NCBI RefSeq assembly: GCF_022809315.2
Contig: NZ_JAKZJU020000001.1
Coordinates: 186,001 to 250,000 of the forward strand
Source: Mesosutterella faecium
GTDB taxonomy: Bacteria; Pseudomonadota; Gammaproteobacteria; Burkholderiales; Burkholderiaceae_F
Direction of reading: 5' to 3'
Length of the DNA: 64,000 bases
Part shown: positions 8,906-19,299 of the stretch, one piece after another
Numbering within the stretch: position 1 is the stretch's first letter
How the letters are laid out: each line of letters opens with the position of its first letter
Translations under genes and position numbers: made by a program
Notes under the pieces: model-generated
Told to the model about the DNA's origin: nothing
The model's database searches: none
What the model saw: only the letters and a program-made list of their open reading frames with translations

Positions 8906-10774
8906 TCAGTTCGCGACCGTCGCCTCGGAGTCTCCCAGCTCAGCCTGGGCCGCGCGGGCGGCGCGCTTGCGCTCGTACTCCTTCAGGTAGCGCTTGCGCA
9001 GGCGGATGGACTTCGGGGTGATCTCCACGAGCTCGTCATCGTTGATGAATTCGACGGCGCTCTCCAGCGTGAGCTGCGTGGGCGGCACCAGGCGGATCGC
9101 CTCGTCGGAGCCCGAAGCGCGGACGTTCGTCAGATGCTTCGTGCGGATCGCGTTCACCACGATGTCGTTTTCGCGGGAGTGCTCGCCGATGATCATGCCC
9201 TCGTAAACCGGGTCGCCGGGGTTGACGAAGAGCCGGCCGCGCTCCTGGATGTACCAGAGCGCGTAGGCCACCGCGTTGCCGTCCTCGCCGGAAATGATGG
9301 CGCCGGAGCGGCGTTCGCCCACGCTGCCGGGCTTGATGACGTCATAGCTGTCGAACACGTGGCTCATGACGCCCGTGCCGCGGCACATGGTCATGAAAAG
9401 GCTCTGGAAGCCGATGAGGCCGCGGGCGGGGATGCGGTACTCCAGCCTCACGCGGCCCTTGCCGTCAGGCTCCATGTCGGTGAGCTCGCCCTTGCGGCGC
9501 CCGAGCTCCTCCATCACGGCGCCCTGGTTTTCCTCCTCGACGTCAACCGTGAGGAGCTCATAGGGCTCGAGCTTCTTGCCGTTTTCTTCCTTGAGAATGA
9601 CGCGCGGCCTCGAGACTGCGACCTCAAAGCCCTCGCGGCGCATGTTTTCAAGCAGAACCGTGAGGTGCAGCTCGCCGCGGCCGGCCACCATGAAGACCTT
9701 CTCGTCCTTGGTCGGCTCGACCCGCATTGCGACGTTCGACTTGAGCTCACGGGCGAGACGCTCGCGGATCTGGCGGCTCGTCACGAACTTGCCTTCCTTG
9801 CCGGCCAGCGGCGAAGTGTTCACCATGAACTCCATCTTCAGGGTCGGCTCATCGACGTGCAGCATCGGAAGCGCCTCGGGGTGATCGACGCTGGTGATGG
9901 TCGTGCCGATGTTCAGGTCCTCGATGCCGGTCACGAGCACGATGTCGCCGGCCTGCGCCGACGGGGTCTCCTTGCGGGCGAGGCCCTCGAACTGCAGGAT
10001 CTGGTTGATCTTGCCGTGCTTGGGGGTGTCGTCCGGGCCGTCCATGAAGCACACGGTCTGGCCGGCGTGCAGCGTGCCGCGGTGAACGCGGCCGATGCCG
10101 ATCTTGCCCACATAGCTGGAGTAATCGAGCGAGCAGATCTGAAGGATCAGGTTCCCGTCGGGATCGTCCTCGCGGACAGGCACCTTCTCGAGCACGGTGT
10201 CGAGAATGGCGTTCATGTTTCCGATCTTCTTGAGCTCCTCGACGTCCTCCGTCTCGCCGGCGTAGCCGTTAAGGGCAGAAGCGTAAATCACGGGGAAGTC
10301 GAGCTGGTCCTCGGTGGCGCCCAGCTTGTCGAAAAGCTCGAAGGTCTGGTTGACGACCCAGTCGGGGCGCGCGCCCGGACGGTCGATCTTGTTGATGACG
10401 ACAATCGGCTTCAGGCCCTGGGCAAGCGCCTTGCGGGTCACGAAGCGGGTCTGGGGCATCGGGCCGTCCACCGCATCGACCAGCAGCAGCACGCCGTCGA
10501 CCATGGACAGCACGCGCTCCACCTCGCCGCCGAAGTCCGCGTGCCCCGGGGTGTCGATGATGTTGATGTGCACGCCCTTCCATTCCACCGCGCAGTTCTT
10601 GGCGAGAATGGTGATGCCTCTTTCCTTTTCAATCGCGTTGCTGTCCATCACACGCTCTTCAACCGCCTGGTTGGCGCGGAAGGTGCCCGCTGTCTTCAGC
10701 AGGGCGTCGACCATCGTGGTTTTGCCGTGGTCGACGTGGGCAATAATGGCGATATTGCGAATAGCTCGTGTCAT
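8906..10774 (-). CDS. typA: ribosome-associated GTPase TypA/BipA
   Basis: BipA is an EF-G-like translational GTPase linked to ribosome assembly and stress adaptation. The 622-residue product begins with G1 AHVDHGKTT (residues 12-20), then RGITI (switch I), [11 protein letters not shown] (G3) and [13 protein letters not shown] (G4), followed by domains II, III and V and the BipA C-terminal domain. It starts 17 bases after truB and so probably belongs to the rimP-nusA-infB-rbfA-truB operon, an order seen in other Burkholderiales. Confidence 0.96.
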   Translation of the reverse strand: MTRAIRNIAIIAHVDHGKTTMVDALLKTAGTFRANQAVEERVMDSNAIEKERGITILAKNCAVEWKGVHINIIDTPGHADFGGEVERVLSMVDGVLLLVDAVDGPMPQTRFVTRKALAQGLKPIVVINKIDRPGARPDWVVNQTFELFDKLGATEDQLDFPVIYASALNGYAGETEDVEELKKIGNMNAILDTVLEKVPVREDDPDGNLILQICSLDYSSYVGKIGIGRVHRGTLHAGQTVCFMDGPDDTPKHGKINQILQFEGLARKETPSAQAGDIVLVTGIEDLNIGTTITSVDHPEALPMLHVDEPTLKMEFMVNTSPLAGKEGKFVTSRQIRERLARELKSNVAMRVEPTKDEKVFMVAGRGELHLTVLLENMRREGFEVAVSRPRVILKEENGKKLEPYELLTVDVEEENQGAVMEELGRRKGELTDMEPDGKGRVRLEYRIPARGLIGFQSLFMTMCRGTGVMSHVFDSYDVIKPGSVGERRSGAIISGEDGNAVAYALWYIQERGRLFVNPGDPVYEGMIIGEHSRENDIVVNAIRTKHLTNVRASGSDEAIRLVPPTQLTLESAVEFINDDELVEITPKSIRLRKRYLKEYERKRAARAAQAELGDSEATVAN

Positions 10775-10791
10775 TTGTTCTGTCTCTTTCT

Positions 10792-11694
10792 CTAATTTGT
10801 TGCTATTAATCTTTCCGGAGCCAGGACCCCGCGCTCATTGACCAGCGCGGTTCCCAGCAGTCTGCTGCCCGGGCCGTAAACCCTGACGCGGCCCCTGTTC
10901 GGGAGGTGCAGTGCGAGCCGCTGTCCGTTTTTAAGCCTGAGCTCATCCTCTGCGCTGAGCTCTACCGGCTCAAGCGCCTGAATCAGGGCGTCTGGAGGGC
11001 GCAGCATCGCCGCCCGCTCCCGGGGACCGGGGAGCTTTTCAAGCTCCGCGAGCGTGACCGCATCGTCAAGCCTGAGGCTGCCCACGCGGGTGCGGCACAG
11101 AGCCGCCATGGTGGCTCCGCATCCCAGAATCCGGCCCCAGTCCTCGATCAGGGTGCGGATGTACGTGCCCTTCGAGACCTCGCAGTGCAGCTTCACCAGA
11201 CCGTTTTCTTCGGAAAGGACGCTGAAGCTGTAAATGCGGACGCTGCGCGGCTCGCGCTCCACGGTCTTGCCCTCGCGGGCCAGACGGTAAAGGGCCACGC
11301 CGTCGCGCTTGAGCGCCGAGTACATCGGCGGCACCTGCTTGATGTCTCCGGTCAGCCGGCCGGCGGCCTGCCGCATCGCCTCGAGGCTGACGTTCACCGT
11401 ATGGCGCTCGAGAACGACTCCGGTGACATCGCCCGTGTCCGTCATCTCCCCGAGACGGGCTTCGGCCTCATAGGCCTTGTCGGCGTCGAGCAGGTCGGAG
11501 GAAAACTTCGTCGCTTCGCCGAAGGCTATCGGGAGCAGGCCCGTCGCCAGGGGATCGAGCGTTCCGCAGTGCCCCGCCTTGGCGGCGTTGAGCAGCCTTC
11601 TGGCCACCTGCAGCGCATGGTTTGAACTCACGCCGCCGGGCTTGCGCAGAAGCAGCACCCCGTTCACTTCCTCTCCCCGATGAGCTCTTGGCAC
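10792..11694 (-). CDS. truB: tRNA pseudouridine(55) synthase
   Basis: TruB makes the universal pseudouridine 55 in the T-loop. The catalytic aspartate lies in [16 protein letters not shown], and the C-terminal PUA domain is present ([13 protein letters not shown] onward). I prefer GTG at 11694 ([16 protein letters not shown]): it has a GGGAG site nearby and matches the E. coli N-terminal length. A TTG seven codons upstream is the alternative. The GTG start sits 2 bases beyond the rbfA stop. Confidence 0.93.
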   Translation of the reverse strand: MPRAHRGEEVNGVLLLRKPGGVSSNHALQVARRLLNAAKAGHCGTLDPLATGLLPIAFGEATKFSSDLLDADKAYEAEARLGEMTDTGDVTGVVLERHTVNVSLEAMRQAAGRLTGDIKQVPPMYSALKRDGVALYRLAREGKTVEREPRSVRIYSFSVLSEENGLVKLHCEVSKGTYIRTLIEDWGRILGCGATMAALCRTRVGSLRLDDAVTLAELEKLPGPRERAAMLRPPDALIQALEPVELSAEDELRLKNGQRLALHLPNRGRVRVYGPGSRLLGTALVNERGVLAPERLIATN

Positions 11695-11695
11695 C

Positions 11696-12052
11696 TTACT
11701 CTCCCGTCTTCTCAACGGCCCTGGCGATCAGCCGGTCCATCTCAAAGCCGCGGTCCACGCTGTCATCGTGGACGAAGTGCAGCGTGGGGACCGTATGGAT
11801 CCTCAGCTTCTTGAAAATCAGGCTGCGAAGCATTCCGGCCGCCGCGTTCAGGCCCGCCGTGCACTCGCCCACATCCGCGCCCATCACCGTAAAGTAAAGG
11901 GTCGCGTGAGCATAGTCAGGCGTGATCTCGCAGCCCGTCACTGTAACGAAGCCCACGCGGGGATCCCGCACTTCCTTCGGGATCAGCTCGGCGATGTCAC
12001 GGGCGATCTGATCGGCTATGCGAGTCGAGCGTCCAGGTTTTGCCTTTCTCAC
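11696..12052 (-). CDS. rbfA: ribosome-binding factor A
   Basis: RbfA is a cold-adaptation 30S maturation factor with a KH-like fold. GTG at 12052 is the likely start: it follows GGGGAAG by 7 bases and gives MRKAKPGRSTRIADQIARDI, the standard family N-terminus (118 aa). The longer ATG-initiated frame to 12121 adds non-conserved residues. The motifs KEVRDPRVGFVTVTGCEIT and DYAHATLYFTV are typical. It lies between infB and truB. Confidence 0.92.
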   Translation of the reverse strand: MRKAKPGRSTRIADQIARDIAELIPKEVRDPRVGFVTVTGCEITPDYAHATLYFTVMGADVGECTAGLNAAAGMLRSLIFKKLRIHTVPTLHFVHDDSVDRGFEMDRLIARAVEKTGE

Positions 12053-12146
12053 TTGATTTCTTCCCCTTGTTCTTAAAGGAAGCGGAAAGCCGTCGGCAAA
12101 CCCGCCCAGCGGGACGGACATGAGGCGGCTTTCCTGCGTCCTTTTC

Positions 12147-15113
12147 TTACAGCGTCCGGGCGACCTCCGTCACTTCGAACACTTCCAGCTGGTCTCCGGC
12201 CTTGATGTCATCGTAGCCCTTGAGCGATATGCCGCATTCCTGACCGGCCGAAACCTCGCGGACGTCGTCCTTGAAATGCTTGAGGGAGGCCAGCTCTCCG
12301 GTCCAGACCACCACGTTGTCGCGCAGCAGCCGCACGCTCGCGCTCCTGCGGACCACGCCTTCCGTGACGCGGCAGCCCGCGATGTTGCCCACCTTCGGCA
12401 CGTGAATGACCTGACGGATCTCCGCCAGACCAAGGTTCGTCTCCTTCTTCACAGGGGCGAGCATACCGCTCATGGCGGCCTTGATCTCGTTGACGGCATC
12501 GTAAATGATGTCGTAGTAGCGGATGTCGACGCCCTCGTGCTCCGCGAGCTTGCGGGCGCCGGCGTCGGCGCGCACGTTGAAGCCGACGATCACGGCCCCC
12601 GCGGCGATGGCGAGGTTGACGTCCGTCTCGGTAATGCCGCCCACCGCAGAGTGGACCACCTGCACGCGCACCTCATCGGTGGACAGCTTGTTGAGCGACT
12701 GAACCAGCGCTTCCTGCGAGCCCTGCAGGTCCGCCTTGATGATCAGCGGCAGGGTCTTCTGCTTGCCGTCGCTGTTCTTGAAGATGTTCTGCAGGTTGGC
12801 CGCCTGCGCGCGGGCCAGCTTCACATCGCGGTACTTGCCCTGGCGGAAGAGCGCGATCTCGCGCGCCTTCTTCTCATCGGGCAGCACGAAGAACTCGTCG
12901 CCCGCCTGAGGAATGCCCGACAGGCCCTGGATTTCCACAGGAATCGAGGGGCCGGCCTCCTTCAGGGCCTTGCCGTTTTCACCGACCATGGCGCGGACGC
13001 GCCCGAACTGGGCTCCGGCCAGCACGATGTCGCCGCGCTGCAGCTTTCCGGACTGCACCAGCACGGAGGCCACCGGACCGCGGCCCTTGTCAAGGCGGGA
13101 CTCGAGCACGAAGCCCTTCGCAAGGCCTTCGGCCGGAGCCTTAAGCTCGAGCACCTCGGCCTGCAGCAGCACGTTTTCAAGCAGCTCGTCAACGCCCTGG
13201 CCCGTCTTCGCCGAAACGAGAACGAAAGGCGAGTCGCCGCCGTACTCCTCGGGGATCACGCCGGCCTGCACCAGCTCCTGCTTGACCACTTCGGGGTGGG
13301 CGTCGGGCTTGTCGCACTTGTTGATGGCGACCACGATCGGCACGTTGGCCGAACGGGCGTGCGCAATGGCCTCCTTGGTCTGAGGCATCACGCCGTCGTC
13401 GGCGGCCACGACCAGAATCACGATGTCCGTGACCTGAGCGCCGCGGGCGCGCATGGCGGTAAAGGCCTCATGCCCCGGGGTGTCGAGGAACGTGATGATG
13501 CCGCGCGGCGTCTTCACGTGGTAGGCGCCGATGTGCTGAGTGATGCCTCCGGCCTCGCCCGCGGCGACCTTCGTGCGCCGGATGTAATCGAGGAGGGACG
13601 TCTTGCCGTGGTCGACGTGGCCCATGATGGTCACGACAGGCGGGCGCGGCGTCGGCTCGACCTGGTTGGTCTCGCCGATTTCTCCCAGGAAGGCTTCCGG
13701 ATCGTCCGCCTTGGCCTGGATGGCCTTGTGGCCCATTTCCTCGACCACGATCATGGCCGTGTCCTGATCCAGCATCTGGTTGATGGTCACCATCTGACCG
13801 TCCTTCATCAGCTGCTTGATGACCTCGGTCGCCTTGACGGCCATCTTCTTGGCCAGATCGGCCACCGAAATCGTCTCCGGGACCTCGACCTCGCGGACCA
13901 CGGGCTCCACAGGCGCAGGAGCCGGCTCCGCATTGCGGCGGGAATCCTGCGAGCGGCGGCCTCGTGCGGTGCGCCATCCGTTCGGATTCTCATCGATCAC
14001 GCCGCGGGTCTTGATCGTACGGTGATGCTCCTCCTCATCGCGGCGTCCGCCGCGGCGGCCCTTCTTGGTGCGCGCAGCGCCTTCGCCCGCGTTCTTCGGG
14101 GCGGCGGCCGGACGCAGGTGCGCCGGGCGCTTGGGTTCATCCTTCTTGGCCGCCTTCGGCTTGGCCGCAGCCGCGGCCTCGGCCTTCTTTTCAGGCTCCT
14201 CGGGCTTCGGCTTCTGGACATTGCGCGGGCGGTTGAGCATTTCGCGAATCGCGCGGGCTTCCGCCTCAGCCTTGGCGCGGGCCTCGGCGCGGCGCTTGGC
14301 GGCCTCGGCATCTTCCTTGGCCTTCTGGGCGGCGCGGGCCGCAGCCTCGGCCGCGGCCTTGGCGCGCTCAGCCTCGCGGCGCGCAATCTCTTCCGGAGAC
14401 TCTTCCTTCTTCTTCGCAGCAGCCCGAGCGGCCATTTCGCGGGAAGCCCTCATGGCAGCCGCATCGCGCTCGATGCGGGCGCGCTCTTCGGCGGCTCTGC
14501 GGGCGCGGGCGGCCTGCTTCTGCACCTTCTGCTCCTTCATCTGGCGCTCTTTTTCCTCAGCGTTTTTCTTCGCTTCCTCAGCAGCCTTGGCCCTGGCGGA
14601 CTCGGCCTCGGCTCGCGCCTTCTCTTCGGCCTCGGCGGCCTCGCGGGCGAGCCTGTCGGCCTCCGCCTTCGCGGCGGCAGCGCGCTCAGCCTCAGCCTTC
14701 GCCTCAGCCTCGCGGGCGGCAGCCTCCGCCTTCTCCGCAGCCTCTTTCTCGGCCAGAGCCTTTTCAAGCTCAGCCCTCTGGGCGGCCTCGGCGGCGGGAT
14801 TCTTCACGAAAACGCGGCGGCGGCGGACCTCGACCTGGACCGTACGGGTCCGGCCCGTGGCATCCGCCTTCTTGATCACGGACTTTTCCTTGCGCGTCAC
14901 CGTAATCCGGCGCAGCGTCCTGCGGGGCGCATCGCCTTCGTCCTCCTTGTGACGCTCAAGCCTCAGCGACTCGAGCAGACGCGTTTTGTCCCCCTCGGAA
15001 AGCTCGTCGGACTCGGAATTCTTGTGCACGCCGGCAGCCTTCAGCTGTTCAAGCAGCGTCTTGGCCGCAACCTTCAATTCCTGGGCAAATTCGAAAACTG
15101 TTTTATTCGCCAT
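12147..15113 (-). CDS. infB: translation initiation factor IF-2
   Basis: IF-2 delivers fMet-tRNA to the 30S subunit. The 988-residue product has the IF2_N domain ([20 protein letters not shown]), then about 270 residues of highly charged Ala/Glu/Lys/Arg-rich sequence likely to form a long helical linker. A second N-terminal domain precedes the G domain ([14 protein letters not shown], about residues 495-508; [16 protein letters not shown]). C-terminal domains end RTL. It lies between nusA and rbfA, 33 bases after nusA. Confidence 0.97.
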   Translation of the reverse strand: MANKTVFEFAQELKVAAKTLLEQLKAAGVHKNSESDELSEGDKTRLLESLRLERHKEDEGDAPRRTLRRITVTRKEKSVIKKADATGRTRTVQVEVRRRRVFVKNPAAEAAQRAELEKALAEKEAAEKAEAAAREAEAKAEAERAAAAKAEADRLAREAAEAEEKARAEAESARAKAAEEAKKNAEEKERQMKEQKVQKQAARARRAAEERARIERDAAAMRASREMAARAAAKKKEESPEEIARREAERAKAAAEAAARAAQKAKEDAEAAKRRAEARAKAEAEARAIREMLNRPRNVQKPKPEEPEKKAEAAAAAKPKAAKKDEPKRPAHLRPAAAPKNAGEGAARTKKGRRGGRRDEEEHHRTIKTRGVIDENPNGWRTARGRRSQDSRRNAEPAPAPVEPVVREVEVPETISVADLAKKMAVKATEVIKQLMKDGQMVTINQMLDQDTAMIVVEEMGHKAIQAKADDPEAFLGEIGETNQVEPTPRPPVVTIMGHVDHGKTSLLDYIRRTKVAAGEAGGITQHIGAYHVKTPRGIITFLDTPGHEAFTAMRARGAQVTDIVILVVAADDGVMPQTKEAIAHARSANVPIVVAINKCDKPDAHPEVVKQELVQAGVIPEEYGGDSPFVLVSAKTGQGVDELLENVLLQAEVLELKAPAEGLAKGFVLESRLDKGRGPVASVLVQSGKLQRGDIVLAGAQFGRVRAMVGENGKALKEAGPSIPVEIQGLSGIPQAGDEFFVLPDEKKAREIALFRQGKYRDVKLARAQAANLQNIFKNSDGKQKTLPLIIKADLQGSQEALVQSLNKLSTDEVRVQVVHSAVGGITETDVNLAIAAGAVIVGFNVRADAGARKLAEHEGVDIRYYDIIYDAVNEIKAAMSGMLAPVKKETNLGLAEIRQVIHVPKVGNIAGCRVTEGVVRRSASVRLLRDNVVVWTGELASLKHFKDDVREVSAGQECGISLKGYDDIKAGDQLEVFEVTEVARTL

Positions 15114-15145
15114 AGATCTCTTTACCTCTCGAATTCCGCTTCAGC

Positions 15146-16645
15146 CTAGGGATACACAACCGCACGGGCCGCGATAATCAGGTCAGCCGCCGCTTTTTCG
15201 TCCATGCCGGTCTTTTCAACCAGCTCATCGGTCGCCAGATCCGCCAGATCCTCAACCGTCTTGATGCCGCTGCCCACCAGCAAGCTCACGGTATCGCCGT
15301 CGATGCCGGGCAGCTCGAGCAGCTTCTTGTCGGCCTGGCGCAGGTTCTCCTCACGCTTGATCGCTCGGCGGGTCAGAACGGATCTCGCGCGCGAGCGCAG
15401 CTCCTTGACCGTATCCTCGTCGAATGCGCCGATCTCGAGCAGTTCCTTCTCAGGGATGTAGGCCACGTCCTCGATGGAGGCGAGCCCGGCGTCGATCAGC
15501 ACGTCGGCCGCTTCCTCATCCAGCCCCAGCTGCTCAATGAATTCCTTGCGGCTCGCAGCGGTTTCCTTCTTGTGCTTCTCGTCGGCCTCGTCAGCGGTCA
15601 TGATGTTGATCTGCCAGCCCGTAAGCTCCGAGGCAAGACGGACATTCTGGCCGCGGCTGCCGATGGCGACGGCGAGCTTTTCCTCCGGCACCACGACGTC
15701 GGCGCTCTTGTCATCCTCGTTCAGGACGATGGACTGAACTTCCGCGGGCTTCAGGGCCTCGAGGACGAACAGGGCCGGATCCTCGTTCCAGAGGACGATG
15801 TCGATGTGCTCGTTGGAGAGCTCCGCCGTCACGGCGTTGACCCGGCTGCCGTGGATGCCCACGCAGGTGCCGATCGGATCAATGCGCTTGTCGTGCGCGT
15901 AGACGGCCACCTTCGAGCGAAGGCCGGGGTCGCGCGCCACGCTCTTGATCTCAAGAAGGCCTTCCTCGATTTCGGGGACTTCCAGCTCGAAGAGCTTCTT
16001 CAGGAATTCGGGCGAGGTCCTCGAAAGGATCACCTGCTTGCCGCGCTGGCTGTCCTCAACCTTCAGGAAGTAGGCCCTCACGCGGTCTCCCGGGTGAATG
16101 TTCTCGCGCGGAATCATCTGGTCGCGGGGAAGGCGGGCGTCGAGGCGGCCGATCTCTACGATCGCATCACCCTTGTCCATGCGCTTGACCTGGCCGCTCA
16201 CCACGGAGTCGCCGCGGTCGAGGAATTCCTGCAGGATCTGGGCGCGCTCGGCATCGCGAAGGCGCTGCAGGATCACCTGCTTCGCGTCCTGGGCGAAGCG
16301 GCGGGCGTCGGCATGCTCCGGAACAACCGGATGGGTGATGTAGTCGCCCACCTTGAGGTCGGGATATTCGTCATGGATGTCGCTGAACATCTCCTCGCGG
16401 TCCGGCTCCTGCAGGCCCTGTTCGTCGGGAACGACGACCCAGCGGCGCTGCACGGAATACTCTCCGGTTTCCCGGTCGATGTGAACCTGAATGTCGGCGT
16501 CCTCGCCGGGGAAGGTCGAGCGCTTGATCGCTGTGGCCAGGGCGGACTCGACAACGCCAAACACCACGTCGAGGGGCACGCTCTTTTCGTGCGCCAGAAC
16601 CTCGACCATATCCAGCAGGTCCCTGCCGTTCATCTCTTTACTCAT
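15146..16645 (-). CDS. nusA: transcription termination/antitermination factor NusA
   Basis: NusA binds RNA polymerase and modulates pausing, intrinsic termination and rrn antitermination. The 499-residue product has the N-terminal RNAP-binding domain, an S1 domain (near [20 protein letters not shown]), and two KH domains ([38 protein letters not shown]). Two C-terminal helix-hairpin-helix acidic repeats ([40 protein letters not shown]) resemble E. coli AR1/AR2. Its ATG overlaps the rimP stop (ATGA), implying coupling. It may regulate its own leader (see the hairpin at 17285-17310). Confidence 0.97.
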   Translation of the reverse strand: MSKEMNGRDLLDMVEVLAHEKSVPLDVVFGVVESALATAIKRSTFPGEDADIQVHIDRETGEYSVQRRWVVVPDEQGLQEPDREEMFSDIHDEYPDLKVGDYITHPVVPEHADARRFAQDAKQVILQRLRDAERAQILQEFLDRGDSVVSGQVKRMDKGDAIVEIGRLDARLPRDQMIPRENIHPGDRVRAYFLKVEDSQRGKQVILSRTSPEFLKKLFELEVPEIEEGLLEIKSVARDPGLRSKVAVYAHDKRIDPIGTCVGIHGSRVNAVTAELSNEHIDIVLWNEDPALFVLEALKPAEVQSIVLNEDDKSADVVVPEEKLAVAIGSRGQNVRLASELTGWQINIMTADEADEKHKKETAASRKEFIEQLGLDEEAADVLIDAGLASIEDVAYIPEKELLEIGAFDEDTVKELRSRARSVLTRRAIKREENLRQADKKLLELPGIDGDTVSLLVGSGIKTVEDLADLATDELVEKTGMDEKAAADLIIAARAVVYP

Positions 16646-17229
16646 TTACGTCCACCTTTAAAATCTAATTCAGCTATCAAATGTGCGTGTTCAACTTCCG
16701 ACAGCGGGAACTCCACCGGGATGCTCACTGCCTCGCCGGCCGGCTTGCCGCTTCTGCGGGCCGCGTTCCTTTCGCGGAAGGCCTGGGAGGGCGTCCGCAC
16801 AGGCCGGGTGCCCGTGAATTCGAACCGGACGGTTTCGCTGCCCGGCTCGCCTTCGATGGAAAGGATCTTTCCGTCAAGCTTTCTCCTGCCCGCCTCGGGG
16901 AAGCCCTCCGCATGCAGCGGCGCATACAGCTCCACATGCGCCTGGGAGCCTGCGAAGCGCGCCCAGTCGCGGGCGCGCCTCAGGGGCCTTTCCACGCCGG
17001 GGCTCGAGACCTCGAGCCTCTCATAGTCGACGTTTTCGACAGTAAAGAGAGCCGTGAGCTGATTGCTGACCGCCTCGCAGTCGTCAACCGTCACCCCGCC
17101 CTCGCGGCTGCTGTCAATCGTCACCCGGAGCTGGGAGCCCGGCAGGCGGTCGAAGCCGACGAGCTCAAAGCCCATGCCCTCGAGCGTCTGTTCGACCAGA
17201 GCGGACAAATCCAAAGTCTTGGCTGTCAT
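16642..17229 (-). CDS. rimP: ribosome maturation factor RimP
   Basis: RimP assists 30S assembly. Family motifs are GFELVGFDRLPGSQLRVTID, VTVDDCEAVSNQL and YERLEVSSPGVERPLRRARDWARF. At 195 residues it is longer than E. coli RimP (about 150); the extra sequence is a basic low-complexity insertion (TPSQAFRERNAARRSGKPAG) in the C-terminal SH3-like domain. It is the first gene of the nusA operon, about 225 bases downstream of a TATAAT element. Confidence 0.92.
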   Translation of the reverse strand: MTAKTLDLSALVEQTLEGMGFELVGFDRLPGSQLRVTIDSSREGGVTVDDCEAVSNQLTALFTVENVDYERLEVSSPGVERPLRRARDWARFAGSQAHVELYAPLHAEGFPEAGRRKLDGKILSIEGEPGSETVRFEFTGTRPVRTPSQAFRERNAARRSGKPAGEAVSIPVEFPLSEVEHAHLIAELDFKGGRK

Positions 17230-17248
17230 GAAAATGCGTTATCTCCAG

Positions 17249-17272
17249 AACGGGCCCTGCAGAAGCCCGTTT
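17249..17272 (-). promoter_or_regulatory. second leader hairpin before rimP
   Basis: On the minus strand AACGGGC (17271-17265) pairs with GCCCGTT (17255-17249) across a nine-base loop, without a T tract. It lies between the leader terminator and the rimP start. Its GCCCGTT arm can also pair, with one G-T wobble, to the AATGGGC arm of the upstream terminator, giving a mutually exclusive fold. Confidence 0.45.
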
Positions 17273-17284
17273 CAGAAAAAATCC

Positions 17285-17310
17285 AAAAAAAAATGGGCCC
17301 GACGCCCATT
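17285..17310 (-). terminator. intrinsic terminator in the rimP-nusA leader (candidate attenuator)
   Basis: On the minus strand AATGGGC (17310-17304), loop GTCGG, GCCCATT (17298-17292), then further T residues (nine in a row counting the arm). It lies between the likely promoter (17454-17459) and the rimP start (17229). It could instead simply end rluB transcription, whose stop is 230 bases upstream. Confidence 0.75.
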
Positions 17311-17453
17311 TCCATAGCTTTCCCGGAAGAACTCCGATCCAGCGACATTCCCCGCCGCAGCCGGCGCATCCGACGCTCCGTCAGACGGGGAACATGAAAT
17401 CGAGACGCAGAGCTGCGAAAACCAATGAAGCCCTGCGATTTAAAGACGCACGG

Positions 17454-17459
17454 ATTATA
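17454..17459 (-). promoter_or_regulatory. -10 element of the rimP-nusA-infB operon
   Basis: A perfect TATAAT on the minus strand lies in an AT-rich gap between rluB and rimP. The -35 region is poor (TAGTAA about 19 bases upstream). No other good promoter is visible before rimP. The rest of the 310-base gap (17230-17539) holds the two leader hairpins. Confidence 0.5.
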
Positions 17460-17539
17460 TCCTGTTTTTTCCCTCTTTACTAGCTAAAAAGCCATTTATT
17501 TTCAATCATTGGAATAAATCCGCAGACGGGCAGGAAACT

Positions 17540-18508
17540 TCAGGGGCGGCTGCCGCCGCCCATCCGCCCGCCGTGTCCGCCCGGGCGGCCGCGGGAAGCC
17601 CCCGCAGCCGGATGCGCAGAAGGCGGCCGGCGCTTCGCGGCGGCGCCGTTGCGCGCCGTTTTGCTGCGCCCGGCGGCATGCCCGCGGGTAAATTCTCCCC
17701 GTTCGGGCGCTTTCGCCTCGCGCGAGCGCAGGCTCAGGATCCATTTCTGGATCCACTCGGGATTCATTTCGGCGTACTGTCCGCGGTGCAGGCCGCGGGG
17801 CAGGTCGACCTCCCCGAACCGAACCCGGATCAGGCGGCTCACCGTGAAGCCCACCGCCTCGAACATTCGCCGCACCTCCCGGTTGCGTCCCTCGGACAGC
17901 CTCACAAGATACCAGTGGTTGACGCCTGTGCCTCCCTGGTCCGAGATGTGCGAGAAGTGCGCCGGGCCGTCCTCCAGCTGCACCCCGTCGACGAGCCGCT
18001 GCCCCTGCTCGTCGGAAAGCGCCCCCGAAACCCTCGCGAGATACTCCCTTTCAATGGCGTACCTCGGGTGCATGAGGAGGTTGGCGAGCTCGCCGCTTGT
18101 CGTGAAAATCAGAAGCCCCTCGGTGTTGAAGTCAAGCCGGCCCACCGAGATCCACCTTCCCTCCCCGGCAGCAGGAAGGCTCTCGAAGACGGAGCGCCGG
18201 CCCTGAGGGTCCTTCATGGAGACGATTTCACCCATGGGCTTGTTGTAGAGCAGAACCCTCGGAACCCGGTCCTTGAGGGCCGGCCGCTCGACCGGCTTCC
18301 CGTCAAGCTCGATGCAGTCGCCGGGCATCACGCGCTGCCCGAGGCGGGCCATTTTCCCGTTCACCCTGACGCGGCCCCCGGCGATGACCGCCTCCATGCT
18401 GCGGCGCGAGCCGAGGCCGGCGTCAGCGAGGACTTTCTGCAGCTTCTCGGAGCCCTCGCGGCATTTTGCCTTCAGGTTGTCTAGCTCTTCCTTTACCTCA
18501 TTGTCCAT
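17540..18508 (-). CDS. rluB: 23S rRNA pseudouridine(2605) synthase
   Basis: RluB isomerises U2605 in 23S rRNA. The N-terminal S4 domain (EKLQKVLADAGLGSRRSMEA) is followed by the RsuA/RluB/E/F catalytic domain, with the aspartate in GRLDFNTEGLLIFT. The last 60 residues are a basic Gly/Arg/Ala-rich tail, common in betaproteobacterial RluB. A GAGG site precedes ATG 18508. It is 51 bases downstream of scpB; these two genes are neighbours in many proteobacteria. Confidence 0.93.
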   Translation of the reverse strand: MDNEVKEELDNLKAKCREGSEKLQKVLADAGLGSRRSMEAVIAGGRVRVNGKMARLGQRVMPGDCIELDGKPVERPALKDRVPRVLLYNKPMGEIVSMKDPQGRRSVFESLPAAGEGRWISVGRLDFNTEGLLIFTTSGELANLLMHPRYAIEREYLARVSGALSDEQGQRLVDGVQLEDGPAHFSHISDQGGTGVNHWYLVRLSEGRNREVRRMFEAVGFTVSRLIRVRFGEVDLPRGLHRGQYAEMNPEWIQKWILSLRSREAKAPERGEFTRGHAAGRSKTARNGAAAKRRPPSAHPAAGASRGRPGGHGGRMGGGSRP

Positions 18509-18559
18509 GGCTGGTACCTCATTGTCGATGAGCGCGGCTTCTCACCGGAAGAAAAGCCG

Positions 18560-19165
18560 CTAGCGCTCCGGCTGCCGCCCGATAATATCCGAGAACTCCC
18601 CCTGCTGTCCGGGCGTCCCGCGCTGGGCGGAGCCCTCCGGCGGCTGCGGGCTGTCCTGCGCCTCAAGCGACGGCAGCCCCGAGAGCGACTTCAGCGAAAA
18701 ATCCTGCAGGAAGCGCCGGGTCGTGGCCCAGAGAGCCGGGCGGCCGGGGGTTTCGCGATGCCCTACGCACTCGATCCAGCCCCGGTCCTGGAGCTGCTTC
18801 ATGACGTTGCTGTTCACGCTCACGCCGCGTATGTCCTCGATATCGCCGCGGGTCACCGGCTGGCGGTACGCGATGATGGCCAGCGTCTCCATGAAGCTGC
18901 GGGAGTAGCGCGGCGGCTTTTCTTCGGAAAGCCGGTCAAGGTAAGGCTGCAGATCGCGGCTTCCGACGAAGCGCCAGCCGCCCGCGGTTTCCTCCAGCCT
19001 CACGGCCGAGCCCTCCCATTTGCTCTGAAGCTCCGAGAGCCACTGCAGAATCTGCTTTCGCGGCCAGGCCCGTGCAAAAAGCCGAACCAGGTCATTCACC
19101 TTCAGAGGGCGGCCGGCGGTAAGAAGCGCCCCCTCGATGACGAGGACGGGATCGTTAATGCTCAT
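18560..19165 (-). CDS. scpB: segregation and condensation protein B
   Basis: ScpB is a winged-helix kleisin partner of the SMC-ScpA condensin complex. Motifs include VIEGALLTAGRPLKVNDLVRLF, YSRSFMETLAIIAYRQPVTRGDIEDIRGVSVN and ALWATTRRFLQDFSLKSLSGLP. The length (201 aa) is typical, with a disordered Pro/Gln-rich tail. scpA is not adjacent. It is divergent from lexA across 134 bases. Confidence 0.93.
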   Translation of the reverse strand: MSINDPVLVIEGALLTAGRPLKVNDLVRLFARAWPRKQILQWLSELQSKWEGSAVRLEETAGGWRFVGSRDLQPYLDRLSEEKPPRYSRSFMETLAIIAYRQPVTRGDIEDIRGVSVNSNVMKQLQDRGWIECVGHRETPGRPALWATTRRFLQDFSLKSLSGLPSLEAQDSPQPPEGSAQRGTPGQQGEFSDIIGRQPER

Positions 19166-19299
19166 CGGCTGAATTTACCCCGAGGTCAAGTCCGGATTGC
19201 ACCTACAATACCTCCAATCAACGGAATGAAGTTTAACATGCGGCCTCCGGCGGCTCAGGCACAGCCGCGGGGTCAGGCCGCCCCTGAGGGAACTCGACT

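Noticed and set aside
12120..15149. A 1009-codon open frame on the plus strand
   Set aside because: It is the shadow of infB; the sense strand encodes a full IF-2.
19166..19299. SOS box controlling lexA or scpB
   Set aside because: I searched the gap for CTGT-N8-ACAG and found no match.
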